Source: Deinococcus sp. YIM 77859 (GTDB taxonomy: Bacteria > Deinococcota > Deinococci > Deinococcales > Deinococcaceae). Taken from it: a stretch of DNA of 64,000 nt. Positions within the stretch are counted from its first letter, which is position 1; the number at the start of each line of letters is the position of its first letter. The notes under the pieces were generated by a model. That model was not told where the DNA came from, searched no databases, and worked only from the letters and a program-made list of their open reading frames with translations. The stretch is taken from contig NZ_JQNI01000004.1 of NCBI RefSeq assembly GCF_000745175.1, positions 217,001-281,000 on the forward strand. Direction: 5' to 3'. A program made the position numbers and the translations under genes. Positions 55,022 to 64,000 of this stretch are shown here, in pieces.

Positions 55022-56338
55022 TCAGTTCTGAAGGACGTTCTCCAGGAACGCCGCCAGATCAAGACGGCCCTTACTTCCCAACATACCCTTGTAGGCGTCG
55101 TTGGCACTGTTGCTGTAGACATCAAACGCACTGTCCGCCATCCTAGCGGTGACCTCGGCACGGGCCAAGCTCTGCTTCTGCCCGAGGGCCAGGGCCAACC
55201 CACCCGCCACCATCGGGGCCGCCATCGAGGTGCCGCTCCAAGCCGCCATCCGGCCGTCCGGTGCGGGGGCGTACACGTTCTCGCCGGGAGCGACGATCTC
55301 CAGCGTGCTCGCGTAGTTCGAGAAGCTGGATTTCGCGTCCGACAGGTCGACACTCCCTACGCTGAGGAAGTACGCTCCGCTGCCCGCCTGGGTGGCGTTC
55401 GCCGCCGGGTACGTGATTCGGTTGAGGTTGCTGTTGCCCGCCGAAGCCGTCACCAGGACGCCTTGGGCCGTGACCTTGTCGATGGCGTTCTGAATGAGTT
55501 GGGAATTCTCGGTGGTGCCCAGGCTGAGGTTGATGACCTGTGCCCCCTTCTCGGCTGCCCACTCGATGGCCCGCGCGACCATCAGGGCGTCGCCAGAGCC
55601 GTCGGGCCCGAGGACACGCAGCGGCATGATTTTGGCCCCCGGGGCGATCTGCAGGACGATGCCGGCCACATTCGTGCCGTGTCCGTAGCCGCCCTGACCG
55701 GCCGTGCCCTCCTCCTGCGGGCTCGCGTCGCCGCTGTAGAAGTCACGCCAGGTCGAGGGATCGGAGAGCGCCCCCTGGAACGCCGGGTGTTGCAGGTCGA
55801 TCCCCGTGTCGATGACCGCCACCGTCACGCCCGCGCCGAGGTTCGGGGCGAGACGCTGGGCTTGGGCGAGGTTGATCTTCTCCCAGAGGGCGGCGTTTTC
55901 GGGCAATGACGACTGGGCTCCCCCGGCCCAGATGCCAATAACACCCCCGGCCCAGATGCCAATGACCCCGTTCATCTTCGCGGTCATCTTGCCGCCACCA
56001 CTGATGACGTCCCTGTTGGCTTCGACATGAACCTTGCGGCCACCGAGGGCCTGCAGGGCCGAGAGGGGCTTCAGACTGCCGTTCAGGCCGAGCAGGGCGG
56101 TGCAGCCCCCGCTCGCCCCAGCGGAGCAGGCGGTGTCCCCTTCGATGACTTCGCCGCCGACGGCCTGGGCAAGCGCCTGCGGGGTTTCACCGGCGCGCAG
56201 GCTGACGGTGGCCACGTAGTCGTAGCGGGGGGTGACCTGATTCCCCTGGGACGGAAGCCCGGAAGGGGTGGTGGTTGAGCACGCGCTGAGAAGCGTGAGT
56301 GTCAACAGCCCAAGGGTGGTCCATGCACGACGTCGCAT
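55022..56338 (-). CDS. Subtilisin-like (S8) serine protease lipoprotein
   Basis: 438 residues. The signal peptide has a lipobox ending LLSAC (about Cys20). A short propeptide-like region comes first, then the catalytic domain: [13 protein letters not shown] (Asp), [13 protein letters not shown] (His), SAGNSN (oxyanion Asn) and [14 protein letters not shown] (Ser), all intact. It is probably anchored on the outer side of the cell envelope. A GVIGIWAG segment is repeated in tandem before the catalytic domain. AAGGAGG precedes the start. Confidence 0.92.
   Translation of the reverse strand: MRRRAWTTLGLLTLTLLSACSTTTPSGLPSQGNQVTPRYDYVATVSLRAGETPQALAQAVGGEVIEGDTACSAGASGGCTALLGLNGSLKPLSALQALGGRKVHVEANRDVISGGGKMTAKMNGVIGIWAGGVIGIWAGGAQSSLPENAALWEKINLAQAQRLAPNLGAGVTVAVIDTGIDLQHPAFQGALSDPSTWRDFYSGDASPQEEGTAGQGGYGHGTNVAGIVLQIAPGAKIMPLRVLGPDGSGDALMVARAIEWAAEKGAQVINLSLGTTENSQLIQNAIDKVTAQGVLVTASAGNSNLNRITYPAANATQAGSGAYFLSVGSVDLSDAKSSFSNYASTLEIVAPGENVYAPAPDGRMAAWSGTSMAAPMVAGGLALALGQKQSLARAEVTARMADSAFDVYSNSANDAYKGMLGSKGRLDLAAFLENVLQN
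55920..55967 (-). repeat. 24-bp tandem duplication in the subtilase gene
   Basis: Units 55920-55943 and 55944-55967 match over about 20 bases and encode GVIGIWAG twice. The site is at the junction of the propeptide-like region and the catalytic domain. Confidence 0.85.
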
Positions 56339-56376
56339 ACCTATCCTCCTTATTGTCCTGCTGTGGTGTCACAGAA

Positions 56377-56404
56377 ATCTTACAGGAAATTTTTCACCTG
56401 TCCA
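56377..56404 (-). promoter_or_regulatory. Promoter of the subtilase gene
   Basis: On the minus strand: TGGACA (56399-56404), 16-base spacer, TAAGAT (56377-56382), about 40 bases before the start codon. Good matches to housekeeping boxes. Confidence 0.6.
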
Positions 56405-56457
56405 TCATCTTCCTAAGGAAGGTGGAAGGTAGCGCCCCCAACAGGAACCGGGAGAAC

Positions 56458-57267
<810 letters not shown>

Positions 57268-57316
57268 CTCAGAAGAGGGTAGCGCGCTCGCCTGGGGCCT
57301 GTCCCCTGGACCGGCC

Positions 57317-58885
<1,569 letters not shown>

Positions 58886-59221
58886 GGGAAACCTCCTGGG
58901 GAACGAGGACAAAGGTGAATTTCATCAGGTGAAGCTGATTTCCAGTCTACCGGAGCCGGGCCAGGAGAGAAGCGGGGGCAGCGTCTCTGTGTGAGTAACG
59001 CCGCAATCCATCGTCCCCCGGCAGTCGCTGCCGGGAAGCGGTCCTGCCGGAACCCCACAGAAACCAGTGGGGCTCCTCTTGAGCTTCTGGCGTGTGCTGC
59101 GGTTGCGCCAGAAAGGAACGTGCCGGGCTTTCCTACGTCTGGAGAACCCCCCGACCTTCACTCCTCAGCAGGGCGATCAGCCGCAGCAACCCGCGCCCCT
59201 ACTCTCGCTTGCGTGTGAGGG
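58886..59221. other. Intergenic region between malate synthase and cas6
   Basis: 336 bases without a credible gene. Two hairpins are seen: CCCGGCAG/CTGCCGGG (59017-59035, 3-base loop) and CCCCAC/GTGGGG (59053-59072). Neither has a clear T-run. No repeat-spacer pattern is present. Confidence 0.6.
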
Positions 59222-60175
59222 TCATCCCGCGGCCTCCAGGTCGTACAGGCCCGCGCCGAAATGAGCCCATTTGCCCACACCAAGCTGCTCACCGGAGCGC
59301 AGCAGGGAGGCGAAGGGTGTGAAATCACCCCGGTACTCCACGGTGCCCACCAGGCCCTCCATATTCGTTTTCTGCTGTGGGCGGCTGCCCTTGCGGAGTT
59401 GCGAGACAAGGCGGAGGTCCTGCCGGACGGTTTCCACGTCACGGGCCAGCAGCGGCAGCCGCGTGAAGTCGGCCCCCCGGCTGGTCGCGCCACCATGAAT
59501 CTGCTCCAGGTTGCCCATCCGCCGCTGCAAGGCTCTGAGCAGGACGGGAAAATGGAGGTGTCCCGCCATCTGCCCGCCCGCCTTGATGTGCAGCGGCGAA
59601 CGCAGATGCAGACGCAGTCTTTCCCCCAGGACGGGCGGCAATTCCCCGGCCCGCAGCAGGAGGGGCGAGAGGTTTACCCCCACGTCTGCGCCCCGCAGCA
59701 GCGTGACCTCCTCTCCCGTATAAGGCTGCACGCTCCGCACCTCCTCCAGTTCTAGCCGCCCCCGCGTGCGCCCCAGCCCCTCCCGGCCCACTTCGCGCAG
59801 GGCTGCCAGCAGGTACGGCAGTTGCGTGACCGCATGGCCCACCACCACCAGCCCGAAAGTCAGCGTCTCCCCCGCGTCCAGCCACTGTTCCTCGCCGTAC
59901 GCCACCCGGAAAATGATGGGGCGCGGCGGCGTGCCCAGCGACGACACTTGCATTCCCTCCGGCAGCCGGGGCGCATAGCTCAGGCCGTAGGGGCAGATGG
60001 TCTGGAGGGGGCACCCCTGACACGTCTCGCGCTGCGGCTGTGTACAGGCCAGCCGGTAGAGCGCCCGCCCGAACGCACCCTCCAGCTTGGAGCCGGGAAA
60101 GGGCGGCAGATGCACCGGTTCCAGCGCCCGCAGGGTCACGCGCAGGACGGCGAAGGAGAGGTCAAGGGGGAGCAT
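59222..60175 (-). CDS. cas6: CRISPR pre-crRNA endoribonuclease Cas6
   Basis: 317 residues, RAMP fold. The N-terminal domain has PPFPGSKLEGAFGRALYRLA and a cysteine cluster CQGCPLQTICPYG (about 53-65), as in the Cas6 subgroup with CxxC motifs. The C-terminal domain has GRTRGRLELEEV, LRLHLRSPLHIKAGGQ and the glycine-rich end LGVGKWAHFGAGLYDLE. It cuts CRISPR repeat RNA to make crRNAs. It is transcribed away from the interference genes, with 162 bases between the starts. I could not fix the catalytic residues. Confidence 0.88.
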   Translation of the reverse strand: MLPLDLSFAVLRVTLRALEPVHLPPFPGSKLEGAFGRALYRLACTQPQRETCQGCPLQTICPYGLSYAPRLPEGMQVSSLGTPPRPIIFRVAYGEEQWLDAGETLTFGLVVVGHAVTQLPYLLAALREVGREGLGRTRGRLELEEVRSVQPYTGEEVTLLRGADVGVNLSPLLLRAGELPPVLGERLRLHLRSPLHIKAGGQMAGHLHFPVLLRALQRRMGNLEQIHGGATSRGADFTRLPLLARDVETVRQDLRLVSQLRKGSRPQQKTNMEGLVGTVEYRGDFTPFASLLRSGEQLGVGKWAHFGAGLYDLEAAG

Positions 60176-60288
60176 GGGGGGAGTCTAGAGGGGGAGGGCG
60201 TCACTGGGAGACGATGTTGCCTGGCAGAAATGTGGACACCCGAAGAACAGAGGTCCGGTAGGGTGAGGAGAATTCATCTCTCGCTTGC

Positions 60289-60303
60289 CGTCACCTTGTG
60301 ACG
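60289..60303. promoter_or_regulatory. Perfect inverted repeat in the cas6-cas8 divergent region
   Basis: CGTCAC-CTT-GTGACG, 15 bases, lies 35 bases before the cas8 start. It could be a regulator site or a leader hairpin. Confidence 0.4.
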
Positions 60304-60337
60304 CTTCTGCTCGCAACAATTGCTCTGGAGGTTTCCC

Positions 60338-61843
60338 ATGCCAAGTATCCTCTCGCCCCCCTCGACGCTCGGCCTGCGCTGGACGGATTACCCGCTGATG
60401 GACGCGGCGCTGGCGGGTCTGTGCGTCTTTTCCGGTATCCGTGACGCGGAGCAAGGCCCTGCCCTGCTCACGCCAGAGCATTTGCAGGCGTTCCAGAAAT
60501 GGGCCGAGGACGCGTATTTCACACCCGAGTTGTCCGGCTGGATCGCGGTGGTCTTCACCAGCAACTTCATCAACTACTCTTTTACACCTGAAAAAAGGCG
60601 GGAAGTCCTACGCGAGATTCTAAGCAGCTACCAGCGTCCCAACCTCCTTCCCGAACGCTGCGCCATCTTCCCTGAATTGCAGGCGCAACAGCGCGTGGCC
60701 CGCGACCTGATGCCGATGCTGATGGGGCGCGGCCCCATGAATTTCTACCCTGATGGACAGCCGGGGTTGCCGCTGAGCGGGCAGGCGATTACCGCGCTGC
60801 AAGGGCTGGCGCTGGCGGCTCCACTGGTAAGCGGGCGGGCATTGATTCTGGATGCGGACGACAAGCAGTTGCTGCTGGACGTGGTGCAGGAATGGCAAGG
60901 CCCCTGGCTGGGGCGCATCTCACTTTCCAGGCCAGGGGACGACAAGAAACCCATCTGGGCCGCCGCCCGCACGCGCCTGATGGAAGCCATCCGCGACGTG
61001 CTGGGCAAGCAGCCGCGTGTCAAGGATTCGTTCAAGTTGCCGTTCATGGGCGGCGCAACCATCTACCACCTCAGCAACAGTGGGCAGGGGCCGGATGCCG
61101 CCATCTACACGCTGGAGCAGCCCGCCCTGCGCTTTATGGAACGGGCGCGGCAGAATTACCCGGAAGCCTGGCAGCCGCTGATGGCGTCCAAGCGGTATGA
61201 GGCCGACAAGAGCAAAGACCAGAATTTCGGCTTTCGCAACGAATTGGACGAGGCCCTTTTCTCCCTGCCTGATGAAGCCGCCTCCTTTCTGCGCCGCTAC
61301 CTGTTGCCGCCGTTCAAGCAGGCGTTGAAGGCAACTCAGGCCGAGGCCAGGAGGGGCAAAACCACCAAAAAACCCCCCAAAGACGCCCCTCCGCCGATTC
61401 CTCTGGCGGGCCTGTGGGGCATTACCAAATTGTTTCTGATGGAGGTTGTCGGCATGGAAAAAGCCCGCGTGGAGGCGATTGAGGCACTGGGACAACGCCT
61501 CGGCAAGTGGATTGTGGAGGAGAACGACAAGCGACTGTTCCGCGAGTTGTACGGGGCGCGTGGCGCTGGTCCACTGCGGCACGTGCTGCTCAAGGCGACT
61601 CTGGAGAAATCCATAGATGATGCGAAAAAGGGAAATCCTGAGCGCGACCTCATCATTACAAAGGACGAGTACCTGCGGATTTTCACGGAGGCCGATGAGG
61701 TGACCCGCGCTGATTTCACGCTGGCCCGTGACCTGCTCAAGATGCGGGTGGTTCAGTATCTCCATGATGCCCGGTTCTTTGAGGAGAACAAGGACGACCC
61801 CGAACTTCAAAACACCGAACTTCCCAGCGAAGAAGGAGAATAA
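60338..61843 (+). CDS. cas8: Type I CRISPR large subunit Cas8 (Cst1/Cas8b-like)
   Basis: 501 residues. The order of short motifs (LRWTDYPLMDAALAGLCVFS, SGWIAVVFTSNFINYSFT, SFKLPFMGGATIYHLSNSG, PEAWQPLMASKRYE) and position before cas7 and cas5 fit the Cst1/Cas8b1-type large subunit. It should recognise the PAM and recruit Cas3 within the Cascade complex. Large subunits diverge fast, so the subtype call rests mainly on gene order. TGGAGG lies six bases upstream of the ATG at 60338. It ends two bases before cas7. Confidence 0.8.
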   Translation: MPSILSPPSTLGLRWTDYPLMDAALAGLCVFSGIRDAEQGPALLTPEHLQAFQKWAEDAYFTPELSGWIAVVFTSNFINYSFTPEKRREVLREILSSYQRPNLLPERCAIFPELQAQQRVARDLMPMLMGRGPMNFYPDGQPGLPLSGQAITALQGLALAAPLVSGRALILDADDKQLLLDVVQEWQGPWLGRISLSRPGDDKKPIWAAARTRLMEAIRDVLGKQPRVKDSFKLPFMGGATIYHLSNSGQGPDAAIYTLEQPALRFMERARQNYPEAWQPLMASKRYEADKSKDQNFGFRNELDEALFSLPDEAASFLRRYLLPPFKQALKATQAEARRGKTTKKPPKDAPPPIPLAGLWGITKLFLMEVVGMEKARVEAIEALGQRLGKWIVEENDKRLFRELYGARGAGPLRHVLLKATLEKSIDDAKKGNPERDLIITKDEYLRIFTEADEVTRADFTLARDLLKMRVVQYLHDARFFEENKDDPELQNTELPSEEGE

Positions 61844-61845
61844 TA

Positions 61846-62943
61846 ATGGCTTTCCTGAGCGGCTTTCTTCTGATTGACGCACCCGCTTCCGCGCTGAACA
61901 ATGCCAAAGACGCACAGGACGCGCAGTACGACAATGAGGTGGGGGTGAAGCTCATCCGGGTGGGGCGAGACAGTTACCCCTATGTATCAGCGCAGGCGTT
62001 CCGCTACTGGCTGCGCGACACGTTGAGCCAGAACCCCGACTGGCTGGCCCACACCGCGCCCGTGTTCCGTGAGGCGAAGGTGGCCTATACCGACGCGAAC
62101 CCCATCAAATACTGGGATGACGACCTGTTCGGCTACATGCGGGCCGAGGGGAAGAAGAGCAGCGCGAAGGACAGCCGTACAGGCGACGCGGGCCGGGCCA
62201 GCGCCACCGAAACCGTGCAGAGCATCACCCGCACCTCGCCCTTTCGCGTCGGGACGCTCGTTTCCCTCGCGCCCACCAGCATCGTCAAGGACTTCGGCAC
62301 CATGAGCCGCACCGGGCCGAACATGCAGGAAGGCGATCCGGTGCCGCACTCTCACCAGTTCTACCGCGCCGTGTTTAAGGGGCAACTCAGCCTTGACCTG
62401 GGCCGCGTCGGGCTGTTCACCTACACGGGCAAGGCGGGCAATCAGAACCTAGACGACGTGCGCCGTGGACAGGCGGCTGCCGAGGGGCTGGAGCATCTGC
62501 CGGAGCAAAAGGTCTACCGCCTGAGCCGTGAACAACGCATCCAGCGCATTGCCCCCTTGATTCGCGCTCTGGCGGAACTGCGCGGCGGCGCGAAACAGGC
62601 GCTCCACTACACCGACGTGACACCCGCCGCCGTGCTGTTGGTGGTCACGAAGGGCGGCAACAATCCCTTGCAGTACGTCGTGGGTGCGAGCGAACAGGGC
62701 CAGCCCCGCGTGAACGTGGACGCGCTGAAGGAGACGGTGCGGGCGTGGCGCGATACGTTCCTCAGCCCGGTGTATGTCGGCTGGACCGCGGGCTTTCACG
62801 ATACCGAGCGCGAAAAGCTCCGGACGGCGCTGGAAGAGCTGAGGGCGGAGGGCGTGGACTTCGTGCTGGAGCATCCCCGGACGGTGCTGGGCCGCGTGGC
62901 GGACGACCTAAGCGGCGACGCTGGCACACAATGGTTGGACTGA
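61846..62943 (+). CDS. cas7: CRISPR backbone protein Cas7 (Cst2/DevR family)
   Basis: 365 residues. It has FLSGFLLIDAPASALNNAKD and DNEVGVKLIRVG at the N-terminus, YPYVSAQAFRYWLRDTL, and RTSPFRVGTLVSLAP, typical of the DevR/Cst2 group of Cas7 proteins. Multiple copies bind along the crRNA in Cascade. The start is two bases after the cas8 stop, with AGAAGGAG upstream. Confidence 0.9.
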   Translation: MAFLSGFLLIDAPASALNNAKDAQDAQYDNEVGVKLIRVGRDSYPYVSAQAFRYWLRDTLSQNPDWLAHTAPVFREAKVAYTDANPIKYWDDDLFGYMRAEGKKSSAKDSRTGDAGRASATETVQSITRTSPFRVGTLVSLAPTSIVKDFGTMSRTGPNMQEGDPVPHSHQFYRAVFKGQLSLDLGRVGLFTYTGKAGNQNLDDVRRGQAAAEGLEHLPEQKVYRLSREQRIQRIAPLIRALAELRGGAKQALHYTDVTPAAVLLVVTKGGNNPLQYVVGASEQGQPRVNVDALKETVRAWRDTFLSPVYVGWTAGFHDTEREKLRTALEELRAEGVDFVLEHPRTVLGRVADDLSGDAGTQWLD

Positions 62944-62947
62944 TCCT

Positions 62948-63721
62948 ATGCGAGTCCTGAAAGTTGAACTGGAGGGGGTGACGACCTCCTTCCGCTACCC
63001 CCACATCCTGATTGGGCGGCAGCCGAGCTACCCGCTTCCGCCGCCCGCTACCATCTATGGGCACATTGCCAGCACACTGGGCGAGTACCCGGCACCGGAC
63101 AGCTTCCGCTTTGCCTACACCTTCACACATCAAGGCAGTGTGGACGATTACGAACACACCTGGTTGATCGAACGCGATGGACGCAAGGCGAAAAAGGGCC
63201 AGCCTGAGCCGAACATCGTGGCGGGCCTGAGCCCCACCGTCCGCGAGATGCTGTTTCGGCCGCGCCTGACACTGTATCTGGACAGGCCCGACTGGTACAA
63301 CGCCTTTCGCACCCCCGCTTTTCCCGTGTTGCTGGGGCGTTCGCAGGATTTAGCAGCGTACACGCGGGTAGAAATCGTGGAGTTGGAGGAGCGCACGGCG
63401 GGTTACTTCGACCACACGTTGCTGCCGTTCGACCCCTGGCGGCCCCGCGTGGGGCTGGGGCACGGGCTGCTCATGCCGCGCCATGTTGACCCACAAGACC
63501 GCCAGCGCGTGACCTGGGCGCGGTATGTGGCGCTGACGAATCGGGCTTTTCTGCCTCTTCCGGGCGAGTCAGGGCGGGAGCCGCAGCTTGTTCGCGGCAT
63601 GCCGCAGGACTTCCGCGTCTGGGTTGACCCTGGCACCGAGGAACGCCGGGGCCGTCAGCGGGCGCTGGAATGGCTCAGCGTGAATCCGGGGGAGGGTGAG
63701 GCGCTGCATGTTCCAGCCTGA
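62948..63721 (+). CDS. cas5: CRISPR Cascade protein Cas5
   Basis: 257 residues of the RAMP superfamily. The N-terminal MRVLKVELEGVTTSFRYPHI and PLPPPATIYGHIASTLGEYP blocks are typical of Cas5 of the Cas5t/I-B type. It caps the 5' end of the crRNA and contacts Cas8. It starts four bases after cas7 and its 3' end overlaps the cas3 start by 14 bases. Confidence 0.88.
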   Translation: MRVLKVELEGVTTSFRYPHILIGRQPSYPLPPPATIYGHIASTLGEYPAPDSFRFAYTFTHQGSVDDYEHTWLIERDGRKAKKGQPEPNIVAGLSPTVREMLFRPRLTLYLDRPDWYNAFRTPAFPVLLGRSQDLAAYTRVEIVELEERTAGYFDHTLLPFDPWRPRVGLGHGLLMPRHVDPQDRQRVTWARYVALTNRAFLPLPGESGREPQLVRGMPQDFRVWVDPGTEERRGRQRALEWLSVNPGEGEALHVPA

Positions 63722-64000
63722 CCCGTCCATTGCTCACATTCTCGCCAAGAGTCTGAAGACGGCGGAAGACGGTACGGTCACGCAGGAACTGGAAACGCTC
63801 GATCAGCACACGCGGCACGTGGTGGAGCGTCTGGCCGGTCTGATGCGCCGCGCTCCGCGTATCGCCCAAATCGCGGGCCGGGACGACTTCTGGCATATTG
63901 CCTTCTGGGCCGCCGTCATTCACGATTTCGGCAAGGCGGCGACGGGGTTTCAGTCCATGCTCACGAGCGGCGAACGCTTCGGGCACCGACATGAGGTGCT
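63708..64000 (+). CDS. cas3: CRISPR nuclease/helicase Cas3, N-terminal HD part (truncated by window)
   Basis: The first 97 codons are visible. They include LDQHTRHVVERLAGLMRR and WAAVIHDFGKAATGFQSML, the HD-nuclease motif, and then an HRHE segment. It should degrade target DNA recruited by Cascade. GGAGGG lies upstream of the ATG, inside cas5. The helicase part is beyond the window. Confidence 0.88.
   Translation, partial: MFQPDPSIAHILAKSLKTAEDGTVTQELETLDQHTRHVVERLAGLMRRAPRIAQIAGRDDFWHIAFWAAVIHDFGKAATGFQSMLTSGERFGHRHEV

Noticed and set aside
58886..59221. Possible CRISPR array next to cas6
   Set aside because: No repeated 25-40-base unit with spacers; only two simple hairpins.

Overview
The window looks like a chromosomal segment of a Deinococcus-type bacterium: it is GC-rich and the genes have ATG/GTG starts with GGAG/AGGAGG ribosome binding sites. 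It carries a MarR regulator closely matching Deinococcus HucR (hypothetical uricase regulator) facing a uricase operon. Genus assignment is inference from gene content and from my memory of the HucR sequence; no database search was possible.

Region 1 (1-2.0 kb): the end of a PucR/CdaR-type regulator converges on an exported 5'-nucleotidase/UshA-like phosphoesterase. Region 2 (2.0-11.9 kb, all minus strand): an exopolysaccharide locus read from high to low coordinates, with a Wzz-like chain-length protein, polyprenyl-phosphate sugar transferase, three GT4 glycosyltransferases, an exported beta-helix protein, an O-antigen ligase/polymerase-like membrane protein and a WecG/TagA glycosyltransferase. 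Region 3 (12.0-23.8 kb): a modular island of surface proteins. Four consecutive lipoproteins share NPCBM carbohydrate-binding modules joined to Kelch, FN3/malectin, Ig-like or beta-helix domains, and a fifth secreted beta-helix protein lies inverted beyond a 1.27-kb gene-poor gap. Two recent-looking duplications occur here: a ~1.08-kb near-identical direct repeat and a ~0.4-kb inverted repeat.

Region 4 (23.9-31.0 kb): signalling genes without a chemotaxis operon: a CheB-CheR-PAS fusion, a PAS/histidine-kinase-like protein whose H-box histidine is replaced by asparagine, and two tandem receiver-less CheB paralogues. Region 5 (31.2-38.0 kb): an MFS transporter, a GntR/FCD regulator and a five-gene Liv-type ABC importer. 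Region 6 (38.0-41.2 kb): a sugar-nucleotide epimerase, then an unusual three-gene unit of two tiny related secreted two-cysteine peptides and a CxxC thioredoxin-like protein, preceded by a leader with mutually exclusive hairpins, then a hypothetical gene. This unit is my best candidate for an undescribed system.

Region 7 (41.2-52.9 kb): a purine-salvage and catabolism block on the minus strand: NCS2 permease, OHCU decarboxylase, uricase, HIU hydrolase, xanthine dehydrogenase XdhA/B, XdhC, guanine deaminase and an AzgA-type permease. A divergent hucR-like gene and a palindrome lie at the head. Together these convert guanine/xanthine to urate and on to allantoin. Region 8 (52.9-58.9 kb): a TPR/HD-GYP protein, a lipoprotein subtilase, an IclR regulator and malate synthase. 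Region 9 (59.2-64.0 kb): a type I (I-B-like) CRISPR-Cas operon with divergent cas6, then cas8, cas7, cas5 and the start of cas3, cut by the window edge; no CRISPR array is visible inside the window.
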